Part shown: positions 31,929-43,163 of the stretch, one piece after another
Position numbering within the stretch: the first letter of the stretch is position 1
How the letters are laid out: each line of letters begins with the position of its first letter
Source of the DNA: Nothopassalora personata
Lineage: Eukaryota; Ascomycota; Dothideomycetes; Mycosphaerellales; Mycosphaerellaceae
DNA: 64,000 bases
NCBI GenBank assembly: GCA_033816765.1
Contig: CM066298.1
Location: 1,984,001-2,048,000 of the forward strand
Direction: 5' to 3'
Notes under the pieces: model-generated
What the model saw: the letters and a program-made list of their open reading frames with translations, nothing else
Told to the model about the DNA's origin: nothing
The model's database searches: none
Made by a program: the position numbers and the translations under genes

Positions 31929-32293
31929 TGTCTACTAACTACCCTATGTAGGCCTGTCCGAGTTGTAGTAGTATAGAGCGGCGCTTATGTAAGCAGGGGT
32001 ATTTACCGGTCCCGGGACCGTAAAATTAGGTCACGTAACGAGTAGCGTAGTAGCTAGATAAATAAGAGGATTAGCGGACTTAAACCCCTATGCCCTCTAC
32101 TCGAGAGGTATAAATTGAATTGTTTTTCTTAATGCTACGTCTACAATGCTTAACTGCGTAGTATATATCTTAATAGCTATACTAGGTCCTACTAGCTTAC
32201 CTAAATGTCTAATTAAACTAAAATGAAATTAGGGCAAGTTAGACCTAAGGGACCCCCTCTAAACCTAAGGTTAACACAACCTATCAGTCGTCA
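31929..32293 (-). repeat. 5' LTR of the large Gypsy element (365 bp)
   Basis: TGTCTACTAACTACC to CAGTCGTCA. Same length as the 17172-17536 copy. Contains palindrome copy 4 at 32001-32026. Confidence 0.9.
32001..32026. repeat. Recurrent 26-bp palindrome, copy 4 (right LTR)
   Basis: Left arm perfect (ATTTACCGGTCCC); right arm GGGACCGTAAAAT with a small change. Equivalent in position to copy 1. Confidence 0.75.
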
Positions 32294-32966
32294 ATAATAG
32301 GAGTCTACTTAATAATATCTACTATAGTACTACTTATAAGTTAGTAAATACCCTTAAAATATTATTATATATATAGTATACCTTACTAAAGCTTCTTAAG
32401 AAGCTTTAAGAGTATATATATAGTAGTTATTAGTATATATAAGTATATATAGTAGTCTAGAAGGGGGTAAGAGAGGTATAAAGTAGTATAAAGTAGAGAG
32501 AGTTACTTAGTAAAGAGCTAGCTTCTTTTATATATACCTATAAGGCCTATACGCTACTACCTAGCTATAAGAGCCTTCTTAAGCCGAGAGAACCTTCTAT
32601 TTACTTCTAAAAGCGGAAAGATAAGGCTATAATATACTTAAAGTAGGTCTATAAAGATCTCTTATATAAGTAGATCTAATAAGATCCCTATCCTTAGTAT
32701 ATACTTACTTATAACGAGGAACCTAGTATCTAAAGCTAGTAAAGATGTTCGAGACTAATATAGTAATATAGGTAATATTAAGTTAATTAGGCTACCTTTA
32801 TAGTAGTTAGTCTAAAAGGGGAGTATTATAAATTAGGTAACTAGTAGCTATATTAGTTATGACTTAGTATACATACCCTATATTACACTGTTTCTATAGC
32901 TAGATAGTCTTATACCTTATACAATTTATAAGGGTTACTAATCCACCCTATCGTTTCAATCTAGAA
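32294..32966 (+). mobile_element. 3' end of a Copia-like element (RIP-mutated)
   Basis: An extremely AT-rich stretch without readable protein, ending in a purine tract TAAAAGGGGAG directly followed by an LTR at 32827 that begins TATTATAAATTAGG, the mutated form of TGTTGTGAATCAGG at 9896. Assignment to Copia rests on the short LTR and is weak. Confidence 0.5.
32827..32946 (+). repeat. Copia-like LTR, right copy, heavily RIP-mutated
   Basis: Matches 9896-10016; nearly every difference turns C to T or G to A. The true end may extend to about 32966 (..GTTTCA), since the left copy is cut. Confidence 0.65.
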
Positions 32967-33792
32967 GCTTGTACTCGTCAAATACCTATTTATAACAGAC
33001 ACAGCGTTAGTTCTATTCCTAAGTCAATCCTGACGTCGACCGAAGGAACAACGTCTCACAGGCTCCACCTCGCACGCATCGCACGCAAAGATCTGTGGAT
33101 CAACCTCTCGCAGACAAGACAGATCTGTAAGCGAATCGCCATTGGGAGTTTCCGGCTTTCATGCTTGCTGCACGCCACCCTTCCCAGGCGTACCCTAGCC
33201 TCGGCATGCAGGTCGCGGCTCCGAATCGTCATTAGTGCGTCGTGAAGAGGGCCCCAGGGTCTCTGCGACGACATGTTGCTGGAAAAAATTGGACCACAGC
33301 TCTTGAGCTTCTTCCCACTCGTTCGGCGTTCACGAGCAGCCTACAGCTTGACCATCGGGCGCCCTTCTTCACGGCTTGTTAGCCTGCCGGCCCGATCGCC
33401 TTGCGTGAATCGGCTGTCGCCAAAGGATCACTACGCGTCTGGCATCTCCGCCAGCTCGTTGGTTGGCGTTGCTGTGATTCCTTCGTTCTAAGGTTCAGCA
33501 ACCCGCCTTATCTGGCACACTTTCACAGCACGTTGTCTATCCTCGAAGCTTCGACTTCCGCCAGCATGAACCAGCAACGACCTTTATTGCCGGAGGACCA
33601 TGCCTCTGTCAGATCTGGTAAGGGCTGTTGCGACCTTCTAGCGAGACCTTTGGTCAGCGCAAATCATTGCATACGAACTTGGTAGTCGTCGGATGTTGCT
33701 GCTTGTTGTCCCTTTCGAATATGGCTGTTGGTCCAGAATGAAGCTTATATTGAACAGCCAGCAGCCATGATGACGTGGACCTCAAGCCGACC
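32967..33792. other. Intergenic, upstream of the bZIP gene
   Basis: Base composition returns to normal at about 32947, a sharp RIP boundary. Short frames on both strands have no recognisable product. The right half likely holds the promoter and leader of the bZIP gene. Confidence 0.4.
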
Positions 33793-35198
33793 ATGTCCAT
33801 GTCTGCCATGCCACAGCGTAAGAAGAAGCCTGGACCAAAGCGAGACAGCAAGCCTGCGCCAAATGAGAAGCTTGAGCGAAATCGACAAGCGCAAAGGTCA
33901 GTCGCTCATTTGATGAAAAGAAGTCGGAATAGTCAAGCTCACCGCACACAGAACACATCGGGAACGAAAAGAGCAATACACCAAAGACCTCGAGCTAGAA
34001 GTGATGCGCTTGAAAGAGCTGTACGTCAACTCTATTCGAGAGCGTGACGCCGCATTCAAGACTCGCGACGAGGCTACCAGCGAGCAAGATCGTCTTCGAG
34101 CAGAGAATAGCAGACTACATGAAGAGAATCAACGCATGAAGGAGGCACTCCAGGCGTCGAATTCGTCTACTGATTCTGCATACGACGCACTGTCCATGAG
34201 CTGCGATGCAACACGCAACAGCAGTTTGTCGACAACAGACGGCTTCCCTGGAATGTCCGCACCTACAAAACTCCAAGAATTCGCCGCTCAGAACAGGCTT
34301 GCAGAAAGTTGGCCGCCAAGTGTATGGGAAGACTGCGAGACTAGAGGATTCGCATCTGACGACCTCATGCAGGATCCATCGATCAAAATCGAGCGAACGA
34401 CTTCCCGACAAGGCTCAACACATATCTCGGCCGGGCTCTCTATGCAACTGCCCGCCCTCGGTATCGATTATGACGAGCTAGGACTTGATTTTGTACTGAG
34501 GTCAGTACATGAAACATGTCAGCGATCGGCTAGGGTTCAGGCTAATCATTACACAGTCTCGAGAAGCCGTGTATGGGCCACATCCAATATCTCCATGTTC
34601 GCGCTCACAACTTCCAAAGCGGTCAGGATGGTAACATGATGGTGCCTCCTATGGAAGTTCCGGACGATGGCGAGAATCAACACATATCTGGTCACGCTTT
34701 GATGGCAACCGCACCACCCTATAGCACCATCATGGAGGATCCTTCGTCACGCTATCCGACACAGTTCCCACATGGACTGAAGCGCGAAGACTTGATAAAC
34801 CTACTAAATTTGGCGTCCCAGCTAGACATCAACGAGGTCGAGCTACCACCTGTCAAAGCGTGGCTGAGGATTATGCAGGATGCAAGACTAGGACAACTGG
34901 GTGTAAATGATTTTGAGCTTCTCAAGCAGAATTTGCTGAGCAAAGTGAATTGTTATCGGTAAGCTCCTTTATGAAGGCATTCGTTCTGAGGCTGACATGT
35001 CCCAGATTTGGTGCAGTGATTGCGGACCACGACATTGAAGACGCTCTGCAACAAGTTCTGCAGTGGAAGACTACCGGCGGAACCACATCTTACGGTTCTG
35101 CCGTAACTACGCCACCACCTGCTGCTTCCATACAGCTGGGCCCAGGGCCACCGTCTTTGCCTGCACCGACTTCCGTGCCACCTGGAACCGCTTTTTAA
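33793..35198 (+). CDS. bZIP transcription factor
   Basis: Four exons in frame, 33793-33896, 33952-34500, 34557-34958 and 35006-35198, give 415 residues; introns are 47-56 bp with GT..AG ends. The first splice joins the basic region: ERNRQAQR-THRERKEQY, with N30 and R38 in the N-x7-R spacing that contacts DNA. A heptad zone with Leu and hydrophobic positions follows to about residue 90 (LELEVMRLKEL, then AENSRLHEENQRM). The C-terminal part has LEKPCMGHIQYLHVRAHN and a CYRFGAVIADHDIEDAL end, which from memory is a conserved tail of a fungal bZIP group. Nuclear regulator; targets unknown. Start chosen at ATG 33793, though ATG 33808 is also possible. It lies just outside the transposon block. Confidence 0.9.
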
Positions 35199-36962
35199 TG
35201 GACTGTGCACCGAAGATTCTATCAAACACAAATATCAGCTTCGGAGGATGGTCCTCACTCCTCGACCATAGGGGGAGTTACCTGCGCGCCGCTGGGCGAA
35301 CGCTGCACGTCAAATGCTCAAGTATACGCATACAGTGCTGTCATCTGCGCGCAGACATGAACCCGTCTCCACACCGAGAGCCTTTGCGAGCTCAGCGATT
35401 GCCGATGACCGAAAGCATTGACGACCACTCTCTTTTACAAGAGCAGCTGTTGTGTTGGCCGAGGGATTTAGTCGTGCGCGACAAGCCCCACCACAAGTCC
35501 TGATCCAGCACAATGGACCCGACTGTGATGCCTGTCGTAGCGGCACCTGTTTCGGGCGACCCTATCAACTGGCTCGAAAAGATCATTGTGTTTCCTGGTG
35601 TTGTCTCGCTGCTGCCGCTTCTTCTCCAAGCTCGGGAGGAAGTGCTACCAAAGACGATTTTCCAGACTGATGGGCAGCCTACGCAACATCTATTGAGATC
35701 GCGAAGGTCAGAAGTGCTCAATCATCGGCTTTTAACGTCACCGCACCATGTCACCGAATGTCTCACAAACAGACGAAGCAGCGGTCCGAGCGGAGTTTCC
35801 CAAAATGGTATAATTCAACTGCTGTCATCGCGCTAAAAGAACAAGCAAACGACAGCGTACTCAGTATCAGCTTAAGGAGTCAACTTCACGAGATTTCCAC
35901 AAAAAAAAACTTCAACCTCCTCTCTCTCTCTCTCCAATACTCATACTCCGGCATAGACCACTCCAACATCTCCCTCACAAACGTCGCTCCCTCCTTCCCA
36001 AACATCTCCCTCCATGTTGTCTCCCCATCCGCTATCACCGGCGCAGACTTCACCTTACTCGGCACCAAACCCGTCGAATGTATCAACGTCTGCTGCAACT
36101 TGATATACATTACTGAGTATCGAATGTTCGGCGGAAGCTGGGACTGAGGTTGGAAACTGCGAGAGACGGCGATACTTAAGACAACCTATATGCGCTCCCG
36201 AAACCAGAACTTAAGCGCTTTGACACAGCAGGAAGGATGCCAAAAGTCTGCTTCCTTTAGGGTTGCTGGGTTTACAGGATGGGTCCGGTATGGTGGTCGC
36301 GGCTGAGAAAGATCAGCTGAAGACCGATCAGCGAAGACTGTGTCATCTGGTCAAGCATTCCTTCACCACACCTCATTTGTTTTTGTTGATGAATTGCAAC
36401 TGATATGATTCGTATTTCAAAAGCCTGTGCCTGGTTGGAACACCTTGAAGCCTTGGTGCAGAAAGCAGGACCGCTTCGACCTCTCTCAGCTTGATATGCT
36501 CCTGAAATGCCGAGACACGTTCTCGCGACATGCGAACACGTTCCATCGATCGTGAACGATCGACTGGCTTGTATTTTTGGTCGCCGTGTTTTCAAAGCGC
36601 AGGGAAACTTCGAGAGTAAAGCAAACGACAGCTTCTTCCGTTGGCCGCTGACGTCCCAATTTTTCATGGACATATGATGATGTCATGGGTGTGTAGAAGG
36701 TGTGTTGTCGGGAAAGCATTGGAGCGCAAGAACAGACAACGGCATAGCTTGCAGGAGGAATAAGATATAGCGAACTCTTGGTTCGTGTAGTTCCTTCGGA
36801 CACTGTCTCCCAGTAGGGGTAATTCTCGGAGGCTCGCAACGGCTATGAGCCGGAACAGGGAACTTCGAAGCTAAAAATGTGTAGCACAACTATTTGCATG
36901 TATCCAAGAGCGTCTCAAGCCGTTGAGGAAGAAGAAGAGACGGAGGAGGAGCATTTGACATA
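35199..36962. other. Intergenic with one weak coding relic
   Basis: No confident gene. A minus-strand frame at 35886-36110 contains TTWREMFGKEGATFVREML, which vaguely recalls the C-terminal part of NmrA-like NAD(P)-binding proteins; no start or remaining domain is visible. A CT-rich run lies near 35920. Confidence 0.3.
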
Positions 36963-37880
36963 TTGGCAGGCTCAACTTCGGCCCGAACCCGAGTGCGAAC
37001 CCGACTCGCCGATCCTTCTTCACGCTTTGAGTCGAGCAAGAACAACAACGACGCGTCTATGTCCCCTCAACCTCACTGGCACACTTTGACATGCCATGTG
37101 TTCTCGGCTGCCCGATGTCTGGCACCTTGCGTGGTCTGGTACCGCCTAATTCACATCTGCAATGTCGTGCAGCTGGCGGCGTGCACAAAGCCTTACAGCG
37201 TAAACACTATCCCCCACCGTACAGCAAGAATATTGGCCAAGGTCTGGCATGAGGAGGAAATTACTGAGTAACGCAGGAACCTCATTTCCAGAGATCGGCG
37301 CACTGCTGCAGCGAACTACCGCTTCTGGGAGGAAGAAGTACTATACACGTGAGGAGCGCTACGCCCCCCAAGCTATGGACTCAAGTCGAACTTGATGTTC
37401 TCAACAGTTATCACCGGCAAGGTCCACCTCTCCCGGTGATGGACTTAGTGCTGCGACCAAGATTCTTGGTCGCAGCACTAAGTCCATCTGGCATCGTCTG
37501 GCGAGGGCAGCATTCCAATGCCCACCTCGCGTGCTTTCACAACTCTTTTCGACCCCGGAGGATGCCCAAATGCTTCTTCGTCTGAAGGAAAAGGGATGGA
37601 CATGGTCGCAGATCGATGAACGCTCTCCTAATCGTTCCGTCAAGGCCGTGGAATCTCAATTTTCACAACAAGCTGCGAGACCCACAAAAACGACAGCATA
37701 CCACTGAACAGGCCCCTTGGAGCAATGCAGAGACATGGGACGTCATCCACAGCCGGGAACTGCTAGGTATGACCTGACCGGACATCGCTGCAAATGTCGT
37801 CAGATCTGTGAAGGCAGTGAGCGTAATGTACTACGGGCGCATGTGGACAAGCCCTGCTCCTGATGCCAAGCACAAGGCAC
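36963..37880 (+). pseudogene. Broken gene with Myb/SANT-like repeats
   Basis: Several homeodomain-like repeats occur in different plus-strand frames: FPEIGALLQRTTASGRKKYY (about 37290-37350), WTQVELDVLNSYHRQG (about 37379-37425), AATKILGRSTKSIWHRLAR (about 37451-37510), EDAQMLLRLKEKGWTWSQID (about 37560-37620), and WSNAETWDVIHSRELLGMT (about 37718-37775). Stops (TGA near 37393, 37706 and 37777) and a frame change next to a perfect palindrome separate them, and no introns repair it. Such repeats usually bind DNA. Probably a dead regulator; a chain of small exons cannot be fully excluded. Confidence 0.45.
37438..37488. repeat. Perfect 51-nt palindrome (25-nt arms, 1-nt spacer)
   Basis: GATGGACTTAGTGCTGCGAC.. 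and its exact reverse complement around T 37463. It lies inside the Myb-like relic at the frame change. RNA from either strand would form a 25-bp hairpin. Confidence 0.95.
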
Positions 37881-38402
37881 AATGCAAGCAAGGATTGGGT
37901 TGAAGATAGCTGGTGCTCCCACACGCAAATCTGGCTGACAACTTCGTGGAAGCTCTACGCTTGGATCGTGGAGCGTTCCACGTTTGGAAGCATGGTCCGG
38001 ATGTCGACTTTTACACACGTTGCACTACTGCCGATCACATGCCATCATCATGCCTGAAACCCTGTGAGCTGTGGCAGCACAACATCAAACGCGAAGCCGA
38101 GATCGGCTGAGTGCGTTTGCCGCCGCGCATGCAGCTCTTGCATCAGCTTACTGGCTGTGGCTGTGCGACATAGGGCATGGCGTATAACTTTCACAGATGT
38201 GACTCCTTGTGCAAGACTGCTACTAATGGCTCAGCCCCCAGACTCGAAAATCCGATATGATATCTGTTGGAAAGGACTTCTCAGCCACTGCTCGGTCACG
38301 CTTCGCACAGAGTAAGAGTGGAACAAGCGACCTCGTAGTGGGGAGCAGTGAGAATCCGACACATATAACTACTTGAAAGCTCTTTATGCGAGACAGTCTC
38401 CA
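37881..38402. other. Intergenic, no gene seen
   Basis: No supported coding sequence; likely includes the promoter of the Zn2Cys6 gene. Confidence 0.35.
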
Positions 38403-39803
38403 ATGTCGTACACGAGAGTGAAACGAGCCCATAGCAAATCGCGTTCAGGGTGCATGACGTGCAAGCAACGTCGGGTTAAGGTACGGTCAAGCCCGTTGTT
38501 CATCTGGGCACGAGCCTCGTGGAGGTGATTTGCTGATCCATGAAGGTAGTGCGACGAAACGAAACCGCAATGCTTTAACTGTCAGAGCCGCCAGATCGTG
38601 TGCGCATATGCGAGTCAACCGGTAAAGGTCGTCCCTGAACCACTTTCCTCGTTCACGAGGTTCACGGTCAGCAATATTAAAAGCTCAATTTCAAGCGAGA
38701 ACGACACTGCGGAGGATCGAGCGGCTAGCAGCTTCCCATTGCTGCTGCACCATTCCTCGCCCATTGGGCCCGGCGTAAGCCCTTCTGATGCGAAGTGGGT
38801 TGTGCATGACTCGGAGCTGGCACGTCACTACCTTGAACATACCTCGCACACGCTCTCCAGCAGTAGCGCTCGCACCGAGCAAACATGGATCTGGCACGTT
38901 TTCATTCCTTCCTTGGCCTATGTTTGCTCCACGATTCGGCAAGGGATGATGACCCTTGGAGCCATGTCCCTGCACTTCTCCATGATGAGTCAGGGTCAAT
39001 CACAATCTGGATCGTCTAGATATTTGACCACTGCAATAGCGCATGGCGAAGCGTTCGTGGAACAGAGTCGAACACAGCTTGGAAGACTAGATCACGCAGA
39101 TGTCGACTCGAACCTCGCGTCCACGCGCCTTCTCAGTGTCCTGGCTTTCGCGTTTCTACGACAGTACCGTCGGGACGGGATCGACTTGCGTGAAGAACGA
39201 GCCTGGCGATGGCTCTATCTTCTGCGAGGCGTACATACTGTACACACATACCTGCTCACGATGGAGCAGAATGTCCATCCAGCAATCAAGCGGGACATGA
39301 TGCCAGACATTTTCCCTGGCACAGAGCCGTTGATACCGCCGATTGTAAACAGTCGGCGTAAAGCTATGCTGGCATACATTCATCGTACACGGATTCATCG
39401 CTTTCAAAAACTTTACGCGGCTTTTCATGATGGCACACTCACGCTCCATGAGAATGAGCATTGTAACGGGCTACTTGCCGCAATTCACTCTCTTGCTCGT
39501 GTCACGGACCATGTCTGCCGTTGGATCGAGATGTCAAGCCTTTTCCGGGCTCTCTGCGAGTGGCCAGGGAGTCTATCAGAGAAATTCGTACACAGCTTGA
39601 CGCGGTGTCATGCCCCGGCAATGGTTATCTACGCGCATTGGCTTATGCTGGTCGCTCTTGCAGATGACCTATGGTGGGTCGGCGACATGGGGATGTCTGG
39701 GGTCCGTGCTGTGGTGAAGCATATCCCGAAGACGGATGGGAAGTTGCTGGAGCTGATCAAGGAGCCGGTGCAGCTCCTTGAAGTAGACTGTACGACAGCG
39801 TGA
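38403..39803 (+). CDS. Zn2Cys6 fungal transcription factor
   Basis: Exon 1 38403-38480 and exon 2 38550-39803, joined over a 69-bp intron (GTACGG..GGTAG), give 443 residues. The intron falls inside the zinc cluster; splicing yields CMTCKQRRVKC-DETKPQC-FNCQSRQIVC with cysteines at 17, 20, 27, 34, 37 and 44, the exact binuclear-cluster spacing. A Leu-rich regulatory region fills the rest, ending HWLMLVALADDLWWVGDMG, typical of the group around sterol-uptake-like regulators. It acts in the nucleus on CGG-type sites; targets are unknown, and nearby redox and hydrolase genes are candidates only by position. No frame damage. Confidence 0.93.
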
Positions 39804-40129
39804 TTGGTATTGTGTGGGAAATACTCAAGTTTGTCCTCAGCTGAGCGATCTATTCCGGCTCTTGACATCCAACAGAGAGAACACAAGATGCTGACATTCC
39901 CAAGGCTTTAGTGTTCTAGTGGACCAACACTTAATCGTCGATGAGCTGAACAATTTGCCAAATAATATACTATGCCCTCTATCTCTATGATCGAGATCCA
40001 ACCAAACAACCAACACCAAAAGCTATGCGACAGCACACTCGGTCCACGTTCCGGCGAATCCTTCCCGACGACCTCATCCCTGACCAGACTCACAACCTCA
40101 TGCTAAACGACTCAATTTTGCCAATGCTC

Positions 40130-40520
40130 TCAGACCCGCTCCTCCTGTACTCTCGCAACATCAGGCGCCGTCGGCGCACTAGTAGCTACATCGGCATCGC
40201 TCAGCTCCTTGCGACCACGAGCTGAATACATCGGCAACTGCTCTCGTGACTGATAGGCTGGTGGATTCACTGCCAATGTCCACTGCGTTCCCGCCAGAGG
40301 CTTTATGCCGGCTCGATGGCGTCTTCGGGCAGAGATGCAGCTGACCTTTGTGTTAGTCCCAATGTTCTTGTTGGCAAGGAAGCGTAACTTACGCAGCGAG
40401 GAGGTAAAGAGACAGGGCGAGAAGCAGGATGGCTCCCAGGACCACCCAGCGGCCCCAGAGGTACCAGCCGGAGGTGTGACAGGTTCTGGTGCCGAACTCG
40501 TTGTTGTAGCAGGTACTCAT
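40130..40520 (-). CDS. RCR-domain membrane protein (chitin deposition / Congo red resistance family)
   Basis: Two exons, 40520-40393 and 40340-40130, with a 52-bp GTAAGT..GTCAG intron give 112 residues. N-terminus MSTCYNNEFGTRTCHTSGWY carries the short Cys/Trp-rich lumenal part; WVVLGAILLLALSLYLLAAC is one membrane span; right after the splice ISARRRHRAGIKPLAGTQW is the basic RCR signature. The C-terminal tail has PPAY and the related PPxY-like context used for Rsp5 ubiquitin ligase binding in yeast Rcr1/2. The yeast proteins act in endosome/vacuole sorting of cell-wall proteins. Small size fits filamentous members. It is tail-to-tail with the Zn2Cys6 gene (327 bp between). Confidence 0.85.
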
Positions 40521-41343
40521 GATTGTAGTTGGCTACGGTGGGCGGACTTGAAGTTTGTGAGGTATGTTCTCTTCGTACTGCAACGATGGACCTGGGTTTG
40601 ATGATGCCTGTCGTTCACATACAACATCCACATTCATATAAAGTCGTCCGATGTCACGCTGCATTTATTGTATACGGGGCCATTAAACGGCGTGTGAGGC
40701 TGATCTGTAACGCCCACATCCGACAGCATAGCCTCTTCACAAAGGCGAAGCTACACAATGCCGACGGTTAGTCAAGGCAAGTGGCTTTGGGCTCGTTTCG
40801 GTCACTCTCGTTCTCTCCACACCAAAGCGATACATATGTCATGTCATACTCACAACGCTAAAATCCCGTAAGCTCTCGCATTCGTTGAGCCTCACTGCCG
40901 GAAAGTGTCGATGCGCTGCAATGGAGGACCATGTCTCGAGTTAGACTACAGGTGTGGTGAACAAAGTGGGTCGAAGGATCGAACGCAAGCGAAAGGAAGA
41001 AACGACATGGCTGAACGCACAGCTGACAAAGTGCAGCTCTACCACATTCTCGATACATCAATCGATGTGGCGTACATCAATGCGCAACGCCGTAATGCCT
41101 GGTCCTGATAGTATAGGGCCTACCTAAGGAGGCTATGCACTCTTAACGACGAGTTTTGCATTATGGCAGGCTGTGGTCACGGACGTTGAATGGGAGTCGG
41201 CCATCCTGTCTGCTTTTCGGCCCAGCAACAATGTCTATACATATTGCAATGTCAGTCCGCTGTAGAGTATCGAGAATAGTCGCACCTACACTTCATACAT
41301 CGAGGAGCCCACACGCACGGCAATTAAAACGCTATATACGACG
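40521..41343. other. Intergenic, no gene seen
   Basis: Probable divergent promoter region between the RCR gene and the alpha/beta hydrolase. No other supported coding sequence. Confidence 0.4.
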
Positions 41344-42597
41344 ATGATTGCAAACCACCTTCCGACTTTGGCTCTAATCACGGCCTTGGCGACCAACGCC
41401 AATGCTACACCGGTACGCCCAGAATGTCATGGCTTCTATCTTGATATTCCAGTCACTGCTCCGAGCTATGAGCTTGAAATCGTTCGGGTGGACAACAACA
41501 TCGACGCTGTCAACTTAGCTCTGGATATTGATCGCTGGACATCTCCTAACGTCACCCAACGTATCCTCAACTCGACGAATGTCACAGCGACTCATACGAT
41601 TTACGCCGAACTCTGTACACCACAGCATGACAACAAGAAAGATGTTATCCAGATTCTGACACATGGAGCGATCTTCGATCATCGCTATTGTATGTGCAGC
41701 CTGGGCATGCAGCACGCTGGATCTACCCTATGCTGACCGTGCCTCACAGGGGATGCCTCCATCGACCCTGCCCAGTACTCTTATGTACAAGCCGCGCTCG
41801 AAGCCGGGTACACAGTGTTCACCTACGACCGTCTTTGCAACGGCCTGTCCGACAAGCCGGATGCATACACTATCGGTCAGGGACCTCTCCAGCTCGAAAT
41901 TCTTCGCAAGCTCACGGAAATCATCCGCAACGGCACCCTTTCCACGTTCCTACACGCAGGCTGCACTCTTGCTGCGGTCCCTCCTTTCGAGAAAGTCGTA
42001 CACATCGGGCACAGCTTCGGCTCCCAGCTGACGGCTGCCCTTTTGACATCGCACGGACACCTCTCGTCAGGTGCGATTCTGACTGGCTTGCTGTTCGCAA
42101 CTCACACGATGCAAGCTTCGACCGCCCAGCTAGGCTTCGAGTTTGCCGCGACCAACGACCCAGCCCTTTTTGGCGACCGCGGAAGCGGTTACATCGTCCC
42201 CTCTGACGTCTCGAAATTGGACTTGAACTTCTTCCACCGAGACAATGACACTGACCCATCCGGCTTCACCGACGAAGCACTTGCTTTTGCTGAGGGCGTG
42301 AAGCAGCCACTGACGGTCGCTGAGTGGATGTCACTCAGAGGTGGTCTCTTGGACGTTGGAGTGGCTGCTGCCTTTACTGGGCCACTGCAGTTCTTTGCGG
42401 CAGAGTATGACGCTCTGATCTGTGGTGGGGATTGCAAGGGCAATTACCATCTTGCTACTCTGAATGTGGTGTATCCTAATGCTTCTGCTAGGGAGGTGTA
42501 CATTCAGCCTGGCGCAGAGCATGGGCTGACATTGCATCGCAATGCGAGTGCTGGGTATAGTGTCATGATGGATTTTTTGAGCAGCAATGGGCTGTAA
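41344..42597 (+). CDS. Secreted alpha/beta hydrolase
   Basis: Exons 41344-41689 and 41750-42597, with a 60-bp GTATGT..CACAG intron, give 397 residues. Splicing restores FDHRYW-DASIDPAQYSYV. A signal peptide (about residues 1-22, ending ANA) predicts secretion, and several Asn-x-Ser/Thr sites lie in residues 60-85. The fold is marked by THGAIFDHRYW (oxyanion loop), YDRLCNGLSDKPD, nucleophile elbow GHSFGS (Ser204) and a catalytic His in AEHG (about 373). Substrate unknown; esters are likely. A paralogous gene lies downstream on the other strand, sharing the architecture and the final NGL. Confidence 0.9.
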
Positions 42598-43163
42598 GAT
42601 GCTGGTCCGGGTTTTGTAAAGTATGATTGGAAGTAGATGAGAAGAGCAGATGCTGAGGATAGGAGTTTTACTGAGTCCACTTTCATCCAGCTTGTTTGTC
42701 TTTGTTCCTCCAATGATGCTTTTGCAAGCTTTCATGTCATCCCGTAAGTCATTAGCACGGTCTTACAGTGTCTCCGAGCTGTTTCGTTGAATTGATCATC
42801 GACTATGAGACACGGGGAGCTCCAAAGCAGGACCCAACAGTCGAAGCTAAATCCAAAACAGAAACATGCCCGTGGACGAAGTTGTGGTCCTCGATCATAG
42901 CATAAGTCGATCTTGCTCCCTCACAGCGCATGCGAGAAGTCATCTCATCCTGAAATTTGGAATCCGCACTCATCGATCCAAAACATTACATTCCATAGGA
43001 GGGTGAGAATCGTTATGCTCTTAAAAACGACCATAATGAACCGGAAGGCAATTCTATATAGCGACACCTGTGCTCCCAATCCTTCGCACCACGACGATGT
43101 TGATATATCCACTGTATCCCAAGTCTATAGATCCAACCCCAAAAAACAGTACCTCTTCCCCTA
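42598..43163. other. Tail-to-tail spacer between two hydrolase genes
   Basis: The 3' regions of both hydrolase genes face each other here. No coding sequence is supported. Confidence 0.4.

Larger units (their letters stand above)
17172..32293 (-). mobile_element. Large Ty3/Gypsy retrotransposon with extra ORF (RIP-mutated)
   Basis: Bounded by two 365-bp LTRs and oriented minus. Without its two nested insertions it is about 11.8 kb. In element order: 5' LTR (31929-32293), gag (about 31600-30414), interruption by the gag-only element, protease/RT/RNase H/integrase (27886-21690, itself interrupted at 22379-23138), an extra ORF of about 1000 codons (21069-17990), a polypurine tract near 17537-17560, and 3' LTR (17172-17536). 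CpA is strongly depleted throughout and stops are mostly TAG. The 5-bp flanks (ATTAA left, ATAAT right) do not form a clear target duplication. Confidence 0.85.

Noticed and set aside
17167..32298. Target-site duplication for the large Gypsy element
   Set aside because: Flanks ATTAA and ATAAT differ at two positions in ways RIP does not explain, so I do not claim a duplication.
9896..32966. One giant Copia element spanning the whole block
   Set aside because: The two Copia-like LTRs share no target duplication, the left one is cut, and their mutation levels differ; independent insertions are at least as likely.
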